DNA from: AC-32 sp963719275
GTDB taxonomy: Bacteria; Actinomycetota; Thermoleophilia; Gaiellales; Gaiellaceae
DNA length: 64,000 nucleotides
Direction of reading: 5' to 3'
Assembly (NCBI GenBank): GCA_963719275.1
Contig: CAVRBT010000021.1
Span: 25,194 to 89,193 of the forward strand
The position numbers were made by a program, and so were the translations under genes. The notes under the pieces are model-generated. The model saw only the letters and a program-made list of their open reading frames with translations, was not told the origin of the DNA and did not search any database. This document shows, in pieces, positions 55,985 through 64,000 of the stretch. Position 1 is the first letter of the stretch, and each line of letters begins with the position of its first letter.

Positions 55985-58543
55985 TCAACTTTTCGCTTCG
56001 TGCCAGTCGTCGCCGACGCCGACGTCGACCTCGAGCGGCGGGTCGAGCGGGTAGGCACCGCACATCTCGGCGCGGACGAGCTCCTTCACGGCCGAGACCT
56101 CGGCGTCGGGGACCTCGAGCAGCAGCTCGTCGTGGACCTGCAGCACGAGGCGCGCCGCTCGGCCCTCGTCCCGGAGGCGCCGGTGGATCGCCGCCATCGC
56201 CTTCTTGATGATGTCGGCCGCGGTCCCCTGCATCACCGAGTTGACAGCGAGCCGCTCGCCGAGCGAACGCGTCTGGCGGTTGGACGCGCGGACCTCGGGC
56301 ACGGGCCGGCGCCGGCCGAGGAGCGTCGTCACGTATCCGTCGCGGACCGCCTGCTCGATCGTCCGCTGGATGAAGTCCTGCACGTGCGGAAAGCGCGCGA
56401 GGTAGGCGTCGATGTAGGTCTGCGCCTCCTCCCGCGAGATCTCGAGGTTCTCCGAGAGGCCGAACGACGAGATGCCGTAGATGATCCCGAAGTTGACCAT
56501 CTTGGCCACGTTGCGCTCATCCTTGGTGAGCGCCGAGCGCTCCTTGCCGAGCACCTCGGCCGCCGTGGCCGAGTGGATGTCCTCGCCGGCCTCGAAGGCC
56601 TCGCGCAGCTTCGGCTCGCCCGACACGTGGGCGAGGATCCGCAGCTCGACCTGCGAGTAATCGGCCGAGAGGAGCTTGTGGCCGGGCTCGGCGACGAACG
56701 CCGAGCGGATCTCGCGGCCGAGCTCCGTGCGGATCGGGATCGCCTGCAGGTTGGGGCTCGTCGTCGAGAGGCGACCGGTCGCCGCGACGGTCTGGTTGAA
56801 CGTCGTGTGCAGGCGGCCGTCCTCGCCGATCAGCGTCGGTAGCGGGCCGAGGTAAGTGTTGAGCAGCTTCGAGTACTCGCGCCACTCCTCGATCACGCCG
56901 ACGATCTCGTGCTCGCCGCGGATCGAGCGGAGGACGCGCGTGTCGGTCGAGTAGCCGGTCTTTCCCTTGCGACCCGGGGTCAGCTCGAGCTTCTCGAACA
57001 GAATCCGTGCGACCTGCTGGGTCGAACCGAGCATGAACTCCTCGCCGGCCAGCTCGTAGGCCTTCGACTCGAGCTCCTCGACGCGGTCGGCCAGGCGCGC
57101 GGTGATCTCACCCATCCGATACGTGTCGACCTTGACTCCCGCGGCTTCCATCGACGCGAGCACTTCGGTCAAGGGCAGCTCGATCTCGCGGTAGAGCGGC
57201 TCCGCGCCGCGCTCACGGACGCGCTCGAGCAATGGGTCGCGCAGGCGCAGCGTCGCAGCCGCGTGGCGGACGAGCGCCGCGGTCTCCTCCTCGGCCTCGG
57301 GCACCGGAATGAGCTCGACCCCGTACTCGGCCGCGAGGTCGTCGAGCACGTATTCGGCCCGGCCCGGCTCGATCAGGTACGCCAGGATCATCGTGTCGTC
57401 CGCGGCCTCGACCCGCAGCGACTTCGCGTCGTGCGCGATCAGGTCGCCCTCGAGCCGCTCCGGCCTGGGCGACACGACGACCTCATCGCCGGCCGCGACC
57501 GCGATCCGGTCCTCGTCGGCCGCGATCCCCAGCGGCCCTCGAGCTTGTAACAGACTGTTGCTTGGTTCCTCGCGCCACGGCACCTCGACGCCGGTCGGCG
57601 TCAGCGCGGCCGCAGGCAGGGCCTCGTCGAGCTCGTCGACCCGGTTCAGCAGGTTGCGGAACTCAAAGCGCCTGAACATCTCCTTCAGCTGCGAGCGGTC
57701 CGGCGGCGAGAGCACGACCTCGCTCGCGTCGAAGTCGAGCTCGAGATCGCGGCGCATGGTCGCCAGCTCCTTGGCCGCCCGCGCCTGCTCAGCGTGCTCG
57801 GCGATCGCCTTCGAGCGCGCCGGCGTCAGCTCGTCGACGTGCTCCAGGACCTCCTCGAGCGAGCCGTACTGGGCGATGAGCTGGCCGGCGGTCTTGTCGC
57901 CGATCCCGGGAACGCCCGGGATGTTGTCCGACGGGTCGCCCTTGAGGCCGATGAAGTCCGGCACCTGCTCGGGCTTGATCCCCAGGCGCAGCTCGACGCG
58001 CTCAGGTGTGTAGACGTTGACGTCAGACACGCCGCGCGGGGTCATCATCAGCGCGACGTTGTCGCTGACCAGCTGGAAGGCGTCGCGGTCGGTCGAGACC
58101 ACGGTCGTCTTGATCCCGGCTTCGTCGGCGCGGTGCGCGAGTGTCGCGATCACGTCGTCCGCCTCCCAGCCCTCGAACTCGAGGTTGCGATAGCCGAAGG
58201 CCTCGACGATCGGCCGAAAGTACGGGAACTGCTCCCGCAGCAGGTCCGGCATCGGCTTGCGCTCGATCTTGTACGTGTCGAGCAGCTCCGTGCGGTGCAC
58301 CGGGCGCGTGTCCCAGGCAACCGCGACGCCCTTCGGCCGGTAGTCCGCGAGCAGCTTGAAGAGCATGTTTGCGAAGCCGAGCAGCGCGTTCGTGGAGAAG
58401 CCCTCGCTCGTCGCAAGCTCCTCGGGCAAGGCGTAGAAGGCGCGATAGGCGAGGTTGTTGCCGTCGACGAGGAAGAGCTCCGAGTCGCGCGCCGGGCCGT
58501 CGTCGAGCTGCAGCTCGGCACCGGTGAGCGTCTTCGGAGACAT
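55985..58543 (-). CDS. polA: DNA polymerase I
   Basis: 852 residues from ATG 58543. N-terminal 5'-3' exonuclease (LFLVDGNNLAYRAFYALP, VVSTDRDAFQLVSDN, GLKGDPSDNIPGVPGIG). The 3'-5' exonuclease region (about 300-465) lacks the DXE metal motif, so proofreading is probably lost, as in Taq. The polymerase has SADYSQVELRILAHV, MVNFGIIYGIS and VLQVHDELLLEVP. TAGACT lies 7 nt before ATG, a leaderless arrangement. Confidence 0.95.
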   Translation of the reverse strand: MSPKTLTGAELQLDDGPARDSELFLVDGNNLAYRAFYALPEELATSEGFSTNALLGFANMLFKLLADYRPKGVAVAWDTRPVHRTELLDTYKIERKPMPDLLREQFPYFRPIVEAFGYRNLEFEGWEADDVIATLAHRADEAGIKTTVVSTDRDAFQLVSDNVALMMTPRGVSDVNVYTPERVELRLGIKPEQVPDFIGLKGDPSDNIPGVPGIGDKTAGQLIAQYGSLEEVLEHVDELTPARSKAIAEHAEQARAAKELATMRRDLELDFDASEVVLSPPDRSQLKEMFRRFEFRNLLNRVDELDEALPAAALTPTGVEVPWREEPSNSLLQARGPLGIAADEDRIAVAAGDEVVVSPRPERLEGDLIAHDAKSLRVEAADDTMILAYLIEPGRAEYVLDDLAAEYGVELIPVPEAEEETAALVRHAAATLRLRDPLLERVRERGAEPLYREIELPLTEVLASMEAAGVKVDTYRMGEITARLADRVEELESKAYELAGEEFMLGSTQQVARILFEKLELTPGRKGKTGYSTDTRVLRSIRGEHEIVGVIEEWREYSKLLNTYLGPLPTLIGEDGRLHTTFNQTVAATGRLSTTSPNLQAIPIRTELGREIRSAFVAEPGHKLLSADYSQVELRILAHVSGEPKLREAFEAGEDIHSATAAEVLGKERSALTKDERNVAKMVNFGIIYGISSFGLSENLEISREEAQTYIDAYLARFPHVQDFIQRTIEQAVRDGYVTTLLGRRRPVPEVRASNRQTRSLGERLAVNSVMQGTAADIIKKAMAAIHRRLRDEGRAARLVLQVHDELLLEVPDAEVSAVKELVRAEMCGAYPLDPPLEVDVGVGDDWHEAKS

Positions 58544-58562
58544 CTCTGCGAGTCTACGTCGC

Positions 58563-59753
58563 ATGGCCAGCCTCGAAGTCGTCCCGTTCGCGGACGAGCA
58601 TCTCGACGACGCAGCGGTGCTGCTCGCGGCCCGTCACGCCCTCCACCGGCAGGCCGAGCCGCTGCTGCCGGAGCGCTACGAGGATCCCGCCGCCGCGCGT
58701 GAAGAGCTCGAGCGCGTCTGGCGCGCCGGCGGCGCATCGGGCACGGCGGGCTTCCGCGACGGCCGGCTCGTCGGGTACCTCGTCGGCGCGCGGCGCGAGC
58801 AGCCGATCTGGGGCGACAACACGTGGGTCGAGGCCTCCGGACAAGCGGTGGAGGAGGCGGAGGACGTCCGCGACCTGTACGGAGCCGCGGCTGGGCGGTG
58901 GGTCGAGGAGGGACGCCCTCGCCACACGGCCCTCGTTCCCGCGCACGACACCGACCTACTGGATGCGTGGTGGCGCGTCAGCTTCGGCCAGCAGCACGCC
59001 CACGGGATCCAGGAGATCGAGCCCGGCGCCGAGGTCGCCGTGCCCGACGGCTTCGAGATTCGGGAGCCGCGCGAGGAGGAGATCGAGGGGTTGATCGACG
59101 TCGATCTCGCTCTGCCCCAGCACCAGGTGCGCTCGCCCGTCTTCGGCGGCCACGGCGAGGCGACGCGCCAGGACTCGCGCGAGGAGTGGCTCAAGACGTT
59201 CGCCTCGGGCGAGGAGAAGATCCTGATCGGCGCGCGCGACGGGCGGCCGGTGGCCTGCTGGGCGTTCGTGCCGGCGGAGGAGTCGCGGGAGCACGTCGGC
59301 CTGCTACGGGCCGACCGCGCGGCCTTCCTCGGCTTCGCGTCGACGCTGCCCGAGGCAAGGGCCAGCGGCATCGGCGTCGCATTGACGCAGGCCGGCTTCG
59401 CGTGGGCGGCCGAAGAGGGCTACTCGACGATGCTCACCGACTGGCGCGTGACGAACCTGCTCGCGTCGCGGTTCTGGCCGCGGCGCGGCTTCCGCACCAC
59501 CTTCCTCCGGCTCTACCGCTGCGATCCCTTGATGGGCGATGCGATGAGATCGTCGCTCCGGGGCGTGAGCTGGCCGCTCTGGGGCGCGCCGGCGAGGCCT
59601 TGCCGATGCCGCTTGGCATCGGTGAGGACTCGACGACGCGAAGCGCACGTGGCGGCCATCGGGCCGCTTGCGGGCCGGTGGCCGCTGCGGGGGCGGCCAA
59701 GACGCGCCAGATCGCGCATCGGGAGCCGCGAGATCCTCGCGTCGACCATCTAG
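58563..59753 (+). CDS. Double GNAT-domain acetyltransferase, 3' end probably shifted
   Basis: About 323 residues of two GNAT domains: VVPFADEHLDDAAVLLAARH, RDGRLVGYLVGARR, then FEIREPREEEIEGLIDVDLA, EARASGIGVALTQAGFAWAA and YSTMLTDWRVTNLLASRFWP, RRGFRTTFLRLYR. Family members end about YRAIP; here the frame reads YRCDPLMGD and continues 74 residues of arginine-rich, unlikely sequence to 59753. Removing one base at about 59520 gives YRAIP and stop at 59530-59532. Confidence 0.78.
   Translation: MASLEVVPFADEHLDDAAVLLAARHALHRQAEPLLPERYEDPAAAREELERVWRAGGASGTAGFRDGRLVGYLVGARREQPIWGDNTWVEASGQAVEEAEDVRDLYGAAAGRWVEEGRPRHTALVPAHDTDLLDAWWRVSFGQQHAHGIQEIEPGAEVAVPDGFEIREPREEEIEGLIDVDLALPQHQVRSPVFGGHGEATRQDSREEWLKTFASGEEKILIGARDGRPVACWAFVPAEESREHVGLLRADRAAFLGFASTLPEARASGIGVALTQAGFAWAAEEGYSTMLTDWRVTNLLASRFWPRRGFRTTFLRLYRCDPLMGDAMRSSLRGVSWPLWGAPARPCRCRLASVRTRRREAHVAAIGPLAGRWPLRGRPRRARSRIGSREILASTI
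59533..59752. other. Probable intergenic region with palindromes before the LarA-like gene
   Basis: If the GNAT gene stops at 59532, these 220 nt are non-coding. They contain CCGATGCC-GCTT-GGCATCGG (59603-59622), similar to stem 2 of the double-hairpin family, and a second imperfect palindrome centred on GCTTGC near 59673. No start codon with convincing protein sequence was found on either strand. Confidence 0.45.
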
Positions 59754-61264
59754 TGCAGCGAGTCCCCTTGCTCGTCGGAACGCGCGTGGCGATCGTCGAC
59801 GTGCCGGACGACGCCGTCGTGCTGCGTCCGCCGCCGCCCGGCGAGCAGGTTGCCGACGTGCGCGCCGCCGTGCGCGACGCGCTGCGCTTCCCGCTCGCGG
59901 GTGAGCCGCTCGAGACAATGGTCATACGCGGGGGGCGGGCGACGCTCGTGGTCGAGCCGCCGGCCCTGCCGCTCCCTGCCGCGCTGAACGACCCGCGCCA
60001 GGACGCGCTGGCGGCGGCGTCGGCCGAGCTCGAGCGCGCGGGCGTGCCGACCGAGCGGCAGACGCTGGTCGTCGCAACCGGCCTGACGCGCCGCCCGCAG
60101 CAGCGCGACCTCGAGACGCTCGGCGCCGTCTCCCCGAGCTTCGCGCGCCGCTTCCGCGGGAGAGTCGCGATCCACGACGCCGAGGACCCGGAGCTGGTCG
60201 AGCTCGAGCCGTACGGGAACACGCCGCTGCGCGTCCACCGCGCGCTCGTCGAGACCGACCTGGTGCTCACGGTCAGCGCGGCGGAGACCGTCCTCGACGG
60301 CGGGCCTGGGCTCCTGCTCGGGTGCGGCGGCCCGCAGGCGCTGCGCGCGGCGACCGCGTACTCGCTGCTCGAGACCGGCGCGTCGCAGGGTTGGCGCCTC
60401 GCCGTGGAGCTCGAACGGCGCCTCGCCGCGCGCGTGCCCGTGATCGGCGCGTCGCTCGTGCTCGACCAGCCGAGGGTGTTCGGCGCCGCGCGCGGCTACC
60501 CATACGACCCGGCGGCCTCGGAGCGGATCGCGCGCTCGCCCTTTCGCGCCGGCTTCGCGCTGCTGCCCGCCTTCGCCCGCAACCGGATGATCCACTCGAT
60601 CCGGCGCGAGTTGAGCGCGACGGCCGCGTTCGCGGGGCCGCCGTCGGTTGCCCACGCGGAGGCGCTGCTGCGCGCCGTCGAGGCGCGATCGGCCACGCTC
60701 GACCGCCGGCTCGACGCGATCGTGATCGGCATCCCCAGGACGACGCCGCACCTCCCGCGGGAGCGGCCGAACCCGCTGCTGGCCGCCTACCTCGCTCTCG
60801 GACTCGCGCTGCGGCTCTGGCGCGAGGCGTTCCCGGTGGTCGAGGGCGGGACCGCGATCCTGCTCCATCGCTTCCACCGCCACTTCGCGCACCCGACGCA
60901 GCAGCCGTACCGGGCGATCTTCTACGCGCTCCGGACGGGGCCGCGCGACCCCGAGGAGCTGATCGGCGCGGAGCAAGCGGCCCTCGCCGACGACCGCGCC
61001 ATCGCGGCGTACCGCGAAGGGCGCACGTGCCACCCGCTGCTGCCGTTTGCCGACTGGGCCGGCTGCGCGCCTGCGCTCGAGCGGCTCGGCTCGGTGATCG
61101 TCGCCGGCTGTCGTGACGCCGTCGCCGCGCGCCAGCTCGGCTTCGTCCCCGCGCGAGGCCTCCCCGCCGCGCTCGAGATGGCCCACGGCCGCGCGGGCGG
61201 CCGGGCGCGCGTCGGCTACCTGCTCTCACCTCCCTATTTCCCGATTCGCGTGTCCCCGAGTTAG
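59753..61264 (+). CDS. LarA-like (DUF2088) protein
   Basis: 503 residues: VAIVDVPDDAVVLRPPPPGE, LEPYGNTPLRVHRALVETDL in part, TVSAAETVLDGGPGLLLGCG, SLLETGASQGWRL, ERPNPLLAAYLALGLALRLW in part and HRHFAHPTQQPYRAIFYAL. The N-terminal two thirds resemble lactate-racemase catalytic domains. Whether it uses the nickel-pincer cofactor is unknown; no larB/C/E genes lie in the window. GTG 59753 overlaps TAG; ATG 59606 is an alternative start. It overlaps the convergent ABC ATPase gene by 4 nt. Confidence 0.75.
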   Translation: MQRVPLLVGTRVAIVDVPDDAVVLRPPPPGEQVADVRAAVRDALRFPLAGEPLETMVIRGGRATLVVEPPALPLPAALNDPRQDALAAASAELERAGVPTERQTLVVATGLTRRPQQRDLETLGAVSPSFARRFRGRVAIHDAEDPELVELEPYGNTPLRVHRALVETDLVLTVSAAETVLDGGPGLLLGCGGPQALRAATAYSLLETGASQGWRLAVELERRLAARVPVIGASLVLDQPRVFGAARGYPYDPAASERIARSPFRAGFALLPAFARNRMIHSIRRELSATAAFAGPPSVAHAEALLRAVEARSATLDRRLDAIVIGIPRTTPHLPRERPNPLLAAYLALGLALRLWREAFPVVEGGTAILLHRFHRHFAHPTQQPYRAIFYALRTGPRDPEELIGAEQAALADDRAIAAYREGRTCHPLLPFADWAGCAPALERLGSVIVAGCRDAVAARQLGFVPARGLPAALEMAHGRAGGRARVGYLLSPPYFPIRVSPS

Positions 61265-62028
61265 AGAATCGCCGAGAGGAACTGCTTCGTGCGCTCCTCC
61301 CGCGGGGCATCGAAGAAGTGCTCGGGTGTCCCCTCCTCGATGATCCGACCGTCGTCCATCATCAGCACGCGGTCGGCGGCCTCCCGGGCGAACCCCATCT
61401 CGTGGGTGACGACGATCATCGTCGTCTTGAAGTCGAATGCGAGGCCCTTCATCACGTCGAGCACCTCGCCGACGAGCTCGGGATCGAGCGCCGACGTGGG
61501 CTCGTCGAACAGCATCAGCTTTGGCTTCATCGCGAGGGCCCGCGCGATCGCCACCCGCTGCTGCTGGCCGCCGGATAGCTGCGATGGGTAGGCGTCCACC
61601 TTGTCGCCGAGGCCGACGCGTTCGAGGAGAACTCCGGCCTGCTTGACGGCCTCGCGCTTCGGAACCCTCCTGACGTGAATCGGCGCCTCGATCACATTCT
61701 CGAGCGCCGTCATGTGCCCGAAGAGATTGAACCGCTGGAAGACCATCCCTATCTCGGCGCGGTCGCGGCACACCTCGGCATCGCGCTGCTCGTAGATCTT
61801 GTCTCCGACCTGGTGGTAGCCGACGAGGTCGCCGTCGACCCACAGCCGGCCGGAGTTGATCTTCTCGAGGTGGTTGATGCAGCGCAGGAAGGTCGACTTG
61901 CCGGAGCCGGAAGCGCCGATCATGCACACGACCTCGCCCGACTGCACCTCGAGCGAGACTCCTTTCAGGACGTGCAGGCGGCCGAAGTATTTCTGCACGT
62001 GTTCCGCCTTCACCATCGGGCCGCTCAT
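61261..62028 (-). CDS. Polar amino-acid ABC transporter ATPase
   Basis: 255 residues of the GlnQ/HisP family: MIGASGSGKSTFLRCINHLE (Walker A), GMVFQRFNLFGHMTALENV, QLSGGQQQRVAIARALA, LMLFDEPTSALDPELVGEV and VVTHEMGFAREAADR. The insertion at about residues 75-90 (YHQVGDKIYEQRDAEV) matches the HisP-like branch. ATG 62028 overlaps the permease stop. Confidence 0.95.
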   Translation of the reverse strand: MSGPMVKAEHVQKYFGRLHVLKGVSLEVQSGEVVCMIGASGSGKSTFLRCINHLEKINSGRLWVDGDLVGYHQVGDKIYEQRDAEVCRDRAEIGMVFQRFNLFGHMTALENVIEAPIHVRRVPKREAVKQAGVLLERVGLGDKVDAYPSQLSGGQQQRVAIARALAMKPKLMLFDEPTSALDPELVGEVLDVMKGLAFDFKTTMIVVTHEMGFAREAADRVLMMDDGRIIEEGTPEHFFDAPREERTKQFLSAIL

Positions 62029-62984
62029 CGCCGCTCCCCGGAGGCTTCGGGAACCTCCTCGGTCGCGCGCCGGAACGTGAAGAGGTTGCGGCGGAGCCGC
62101 TGCAACGGCGTCTCGGGGAGCTCCCGCGTCGAACCGCGGCCGAAGTAGCGCTCGACGTAGTACTGGCCGAACGAGAGGACGCTCGTCACAAGCAGGTACC
62201 AGATGCTGGCGACGAGCAGGAGGGGAATCGTTCGGTAGTTGACCGCGTAGATCAGCTGCACCGAGTAGAGCAGCTCCGTGACCGCGATCACGCTGACGAG
62301 CGAGGTCGTCTTCAGCATCGAGATCGTCTCGTTGCCGGTCGGCGGGATGATCACCCGCATCGCCTGGGGGAGGACGATTCGCCGGATGGTCAGCAGGCGC
62401 GTCATCCCGAGGCTCTGCGCTGCCTCGGTCTGACCCTCCTCGACCGAGATGATTCCGGCCCTCACGATCTCCGCCATGTAGGCGCCCTCGTTCAGCCCGA
62501 GGGCCAGCACCCCTGCGACGAAAGGAGTGATTAACGACGCGGCGGTGAAGTGCGCGAGCTGCGGACCGCCGAATGGAAGCCCGATCGAGAAGCGGGGGTA
62601 GAGGGCGCTGACGTTGTACCAGAAGAGGATTTGCACCAACACCGGCGTGCCGCGGAACAGCCAGATGTAGACCCAGCTCGCGCCAGAGACGAGAGGGTTC
62701 GGCGAGAGCCGCATCACCGCCAGCACGATCCCGAGCACGATGCCGATCGCCATCGAGAGGACCGTCAGCTCGAGCGTCACGACGAGTCCGTGCAGGACCC
62801 GGCTCGAGAAGAAGTACTGGCGGATGATTCCCCACTGGAAGCGGGAGTTCCGGGCCATGGAGTCCACGAGCGCGACGACGAGGTAGATGACGATCGCGGC
62901 CGCTACCCAGCGCCACGGGTGGCGGACCGGGATCGCCTTGATCTCGTCGGGCCTGACCTGCTCGGCGGTATCGGTGGTCGCCAT
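62025..62984 (-). CDS. Polar amino-acid ABC transporter permease
   Basis: 319 residues with a cytoplasmic N-terminal stretch and five to six helices. VTLELTVLSMAIGIVLGIVL and EGQTEAAQSLGMTRLLTIRR, IVLPQAMRVIIPP give the HisM/GlnP coupling motif. Only one permease gene is visible, so it probably forms a homodimer. Confidence 0.92.
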   Translation of the reverse strand: MATTDTAEQVRPDEIKAIPVRHPWRWVAAAIVIYLVVALVDSMARNSRFQWGIIRQYFFSSRVLHGLVVTLELTVLSMAIGIVLGIVLAVMRLSPNPLVSGASWVYIWLFRGTPVLVQILFWYNVSALYPRFSIGLPFGGPQLAHFTAASLITPFVAGVLALGLNEGAYMAEIVRAGIISVEEGQTEAAQSLGMTRLLTIRRIVLPQAMRVIIPPTGNETISMLKTTSLVSVIAVTELLYSVQLIYAVNYRTIPLLLVASIWYLLVTSVLSFGQYYVERYFGRGSTRELPETPLQRLRRNLFTFRRATEEVPEASGERR

Positions 62985-63006
62985 CGCGCCCTATCGGCGG
63001 CGCCGA

Positions 63007-63918
63007 CTAGCTGATCGCGCCGTTGATCTTCGGATTCGTTATCGCACCCTTCTGGACGCCCCACTTGGTCAGGATCGCCTTGTACTTGCCGTTCGCCATC
63101 AGCACCTTCAACGCAGCCAGGATCGGCTTCGCCAAACCGGTTCCCTTCGGGATCGCGATGCCGTACGGAGCCGTGTTGTACGAGGCGCCCGTCAGCTTGA
63201 ACTGACCGTTCGACTGTTTGACGATGTAGGCGGCGACCGGCGAGTCGGCCATGCCGACCTGCTGCCGCCCGCTCGAGATGGCGAGGTTGGCCGCATTCTG
63301 GTCCGGGTAGACAGCGACCTTAACCGCGGCCTTGCCGGCGGCCTTGCACTTGCTGCTCTGGCCCTGCGCGTCCATCGCCTGGGTCGTCCCGCTCTCGACG
63401 CCGACCGAGTGCCCGCAGAGGTCGGCGAGCGAGTTGATCGTCGGACCTCCCTGAGCCTTCACGTAGAACGAGGTGCCCGCCGCGAAGTACGTCACGAAGT
63501 CGACCACCTTCTGGCGCGCCTTGGTGTCCGTGAACGAGGACACGCCGAGGTCGTACTTGCCGGAGCTCAGGCCCGGGATGATGGTGGGGAAGCTCGCGTT
63601 GATCACCTTGACCTTGAGGCCCATCACGCTCGCGAGGGCCTGTGCGAGGTCGGGGTCCATGCCCACGACGGTCTTGCCGTTGGAGCCGATGAACTCGTTC
63701 GGCGCGTAGGTCGCGTCGGCGGCGACCTTCAGCGTCTTCGACTTGTACTTGCTCGGCACCAGGGCGACGACCTTCGCGTCGGCGCCCGACGAAGCGGTCG
63801 TCGACGTGGTCGTGGTCGTGCTGCTCGAGCTCTTCTTGCTGCTGCCGCACCCGGCCGCCAGCGCGGCGACTAGCAGAACCGAGGCGATCGAGTAGAGGGC
63901 TGTCGTCCGGCGATGCAT
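63007..63918 (-). CDS. Amino-acid ABC transporter substrate-binding lipoprotein
   Basis: 303 residues, family 3 solute-binding protein: lipobox LAALAAGCGSS, a Ser/Thr linker (residues 25-45), then LKVAADATYAPNEFIGSNGK, VGMDPDLAQALASVMGLKVK and VGVESGTTQAMDAQ. ATG 63918 has GGAAGGGGA upstream. First gene of the three-gene operon with the permease and ATPase. The ligand is probably a polar amino acid; identity not readable. The 82 nt beyond the gene hold no recognisable feature. Confidence 0.93.
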   Translation of the reverse strand: MHRRTTALYSIASVLLVAALAAGCGSSKKSSSSTTTTTSTTASSGADAKVVALVPSKYKSKTLKVAADATYAPNEFIGSNGKTVVGMDPDLAQALASVMGLKVKVINASFPTIIPGLSSGKYDLGVSSFTDTKARQKVVDFVTYFAAGTSFYVKAQGGPTINSLADLCGHSVGVESGTTQAMDAQGQSSKCKAAGKAAVKVAVYPDQNAANLAISSGRQQVGMADSPVAAYIVKQSNGQFKLTGASYNTAPYGIAIPKGTGLAKPILAALKVLMANGKYKAILTKWGVQKGAITNPKINGAIS

Positions 63919-64000
63919 ATCGGTCCCCTTCCGTTCGCTGGGCCGGAGCGCCTGCGAGTTTCCGACGAATCGCCGTGAATCGTACTTCGTGCGGCCTTAC

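Noticed and set aside
59513..59749. Small minus-strand gene before the LarA-like gene
   Set aside because: The sequence is low in hydrophobic residues, matches no family and overlaps palindromic DNA.

Overview
This is a high-GC (roughly 70%) bacterial chromosome segment. Its gene families and gene orders point to Actinomycetota, most likely class Thermoleophilia (Gaiellales/Solirubrobacterales-like); that placement is inferred, not measured. GTG and TTG starts are common, four-base stop/start overlaps (ATGA, GTGA and even CTGA) are frequent, and several genes have a -10-like hexamer 6-7 nt before the start codon, as in leaderless mRNAs. No rRNA, tRNA, IS element, prophage or CRISPR array was recognised.

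Layout. 1-4520 (minus): a cobalamin riboswitch leads two DUF4430 (transcobalamin-like) secreted proteins, an ECF transporter (EcfT, fused double ATPase, S component) and an alpha/alpha-toroid protein, which reads as a B12 capture and uptake operon. 4539-5130: VanZ-like protein and a small coiled-coil protein. 5242-7651: two glucose/sorbosone dehydrogenase-like secreted proteins. 7651-12974: two RCK/TrkA proteins with two APC permeases carrying C-terminal UspA domains, a probable potassium or solute transport locus. 13122-16070: K+-independent proton-pumping pyrophosphatase and MTA phosphorylase. 16113-25828: two subtilases, a GCS2-type ligase, a GT4 glycosyltransferase, Rex, a glutaredoxin-like protein and glutamate dehydrogenase. 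25806-29968: TsaD, TsaB, TsaE and RimI, with an ERCC4 nuclease, a family-4 uracil-DNA glycosylase and an FmdB zinc ribbon. 30086-34783: GAF-PAS histidine kinase, GNAT, and a DUF2520-panC-panB pantothenate operon. 35302-46877: UvrA, an ABC-2 exporter, an AI-2E family permease, a phosphoesterase and UvrB. 47360-51334: two MFS exporters, a DUF4097 protein, a 33-residue micro-ORF and a ribbon-helix-helix regulator. 51342-55752: lytic transglycosylase, CoaE, ribosomal protein S1 and a GAF-GAF-GGDEF cyclase. 55985-63918: DNA polymerase I, double GNAT, LarA-like protein and a polar amino-acid ABC transporter. DNA repair (UvrA, UvrB, PolA, UDG4, ERCC4) is strongly represented.

The most unusual content lies between genes. 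Family 1 has three members (6363-6538, 28947-29110, 32311-32391) lying directly after stop codons. They share a conserved core enclosed by a 21-23 bp outer stem whose sequence differs between copies but stays complementary, partly through G-U pairs. Family 2 is a double-hairpin (REP-like) element with at least nine copies beside or across stop codons. One of these copies has been amplified with the 3' end of a neighbouring gene into a perfect-period 129-bp tandem array (41422-41859).

Four genes (DUF4430 lipoprotein, histidine kinase, toroid protein, double GNAT) appear to be broken by single-base shifts. Some of these are probably assembly errors, and one of them creates a false DUF4430-EcfT fusion.
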